From NCBI RefSeq assembly GCF_026001925.1, contig NZ_AP021870.1:310001-374000 (forward strand): a stretch of 64,000 nucleotides of DNA, read 5' to 3'. The notes below the pieces were generated by a model. That model searched no databases, had not been told where the DNA came from, and worked only from the letters and a program-made list of their open reading frames with translations. The number at the start of each line of letters is the position of its first letter. The stretch's first letter is position 1. Positions 63,224 to 64,000 of the stretch are shown here, in pieces. The stretch comes from Vibrio gangliei. Lineage in GTDB: Bacteria > Pseudomonadota > Gammaproteobacteria > Enterobacterales > Vibrionaceae. The position numbers and the translations under genes are program-made.

Positions 63224-64000
63224 TTACTTTTTCACGAGCCCATAAGGTAAATTCTTGAAGACATCCGGTTGAGCTGTGATGGTTGGCGCTTCATTGGTAC
63301 CTTGCCAGTTCAACAGCATGATGGCCAACACATTACGGTGTTCACCTTTGCTGAGCTCAAAATCACCATCGGTTGACGGGATCATATTCATATCATGGTC
63401 GATTGAGTGGGCGATTGTCGCTTGGGCATCCGCTAAAGTCGACGAGTGGTACTTTTCCGCCAATAAGTAACTGATACCCACTTCTGCAATCACATCATCT
63501 TTTGTGCGGGTCAGAATTTGCTCGATATTCTTGTCGAAGTAATCATAAATCCACGCAAACTCTTTGGCATCGATTGGTTTTTTATAATATTCCGAAGCCG
63601 CAAAAATGATATGAGTTAAGCCATAGATTTTATTAGCATATTGTTGATCGGATAGCTGCTTATCTTGAGAGTCAGGATAGGTTTTTTGGAATGCCGTGAT
63701 GAAATCATCAACCACATCCTGCTCACCAAGTTGACGGAGCCAATAGACCTGATTGGCAAGCTGAGCCGCCCATGCTTTGATCATGTCAGGGTCAGTGGCA
63801 TAAGGTTTGAAGTCAAATTGTCGGATCAAATTGTGTAGGTGCTTATCGTATTTGTGTTTTAGGCCATATTCGTCGGCGCGCGCCATTGTGCTGAGTAAAT
63901 CAATACCAAGAAACAAATACTCTGGACGTGATTTTGTGACGTCGTAACGCATTTTTGTGCGCGTCTTATTGGAATTGGCATAGGCTTTCAGTTTCTTTTC
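63224..64000 (-). CDS. Protein of unknown function (DUF3541-like), 5' end outside window
   Basis: The frame stays open through the ATG at 63952 to the right edge of the window, so the gene continues beyond it; 258 codons are visible. The product appears helical, rich in Tyr, Asp and Lys ('ADEYGLKHKYDKHLHNLI', 'IYGLTHIIFAASEYYKK', 'EVGISYLLAEKYH'). No transmembrane helix is seen in the visible part. It resembles a Vibrio family I know as DUF3541, but that match is from memory and modest. Confidence 0.6.
   Translation of the reverse strand, partial: EKKLKAYANSNKTRTKMRYDVTKSRPEYLFLGIDLLSTMARADEYGLKHKYDKHLHNLIRQFDFKPYATDPDMIKAWAAQLANQVYWLRQLGEQDVVDDFITAFQKTYPDSQDKQLSDQQYANKIYGLTHIIFAASEYYKKPIDAKEFAWIYDYFDKNIEQILTRTKDDVIAEVGISYLLAEKYHSSTLADAQATIAHSIDHDMNMIPSTDGDFELSKGEHRNVLAIMLLNWQGTNEAPTITAQPDVFKNLPYGLVKK

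Noticed and set aside
1..64000. tRNA, rRNA, CRISPR array, insertion sequence, prophage or integron in the window
   Set aside because: None was recognised: no cloverleaf-type sequence, no spaced repeat array, no transposase or phage gene.

Overview
The window looks like chromosomal DNA of a marine gammaproteobacterium, most likely a Vibrio or close Vibrionaceae relative. This rests on fairly AT-rich genes, TAA-rich stops, and the combination of a T1SS-143-type surface protein, KtrAB, an aerobactin locus with its own FhuCDB-like transporter, a TRAP-linked hexuronate cluster and the ectoine-degradation gene set. No rRNA, tRNA, CRISPR, IS element or prophage was recognised. The density of accessory catabolic and uptake genes would suit the small Vibrio chromosome, but that is inference.

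Layout. 1-2651: C-terminal part of a giant repetitive surface/secreted protein. 2949-3863: YdhF-like aldo/keto reductase. 4092-9887: TonB receptor plus FecBCDE-like ABC transporter, an uptake-only ferric-siderophore operon. 10163-11942: CSS/EAL c-di-GMP phosphodiesterase and a 51-residue membrane protein. 12063-22617: hexuronate module: uxaC-uxaA on the minus strand, and a FadR-type regulator, TRAP transporter, uxuB and uxuA on the plus strand. A closely matching 17-bp operator precedes uxaC, the TRAP genes and a ygjV homologue. 22711-28000: LysR/Bcr-type exporter pair, two GNATs, DUF1294, sulfurtransferase, GFA protein. 28074-33046: fumarase, PEP synthase and its regulatory kinase/phosphatase. 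33274-35912: TauE/SafE, PACE and BenE-type transporters.

35982-49697 is an aerobactin locus. The exporter-like MFS gene, iucA, iucB and iucD read leftward; iucC, an FhuCDB-like ABC transporter and iutA read rightward. A strong Fur-box match lies in the divergent region and another before the ATPase gene. iucA is interrupted by an apparent one-base frameshift near 39758, and the rest of iucA is fused in frame to iucB.

49878-54826 carries doeA, doeX, doeC and doeD homologues (ectoine to aspartate) with no doeB. It is followed by genes linked to osmotic homeostasis: a YnaI-like MscS channel, KtrA-KtrB, YccF, an OsmC-family protein and a 53-residue Pmp3/YqaE protein. The right end holds a GntR/UTRA regulator with a Nudix hydrolase, a membrane TPR protein, AzlCD, and a gene of unknown function cut by the window edge.
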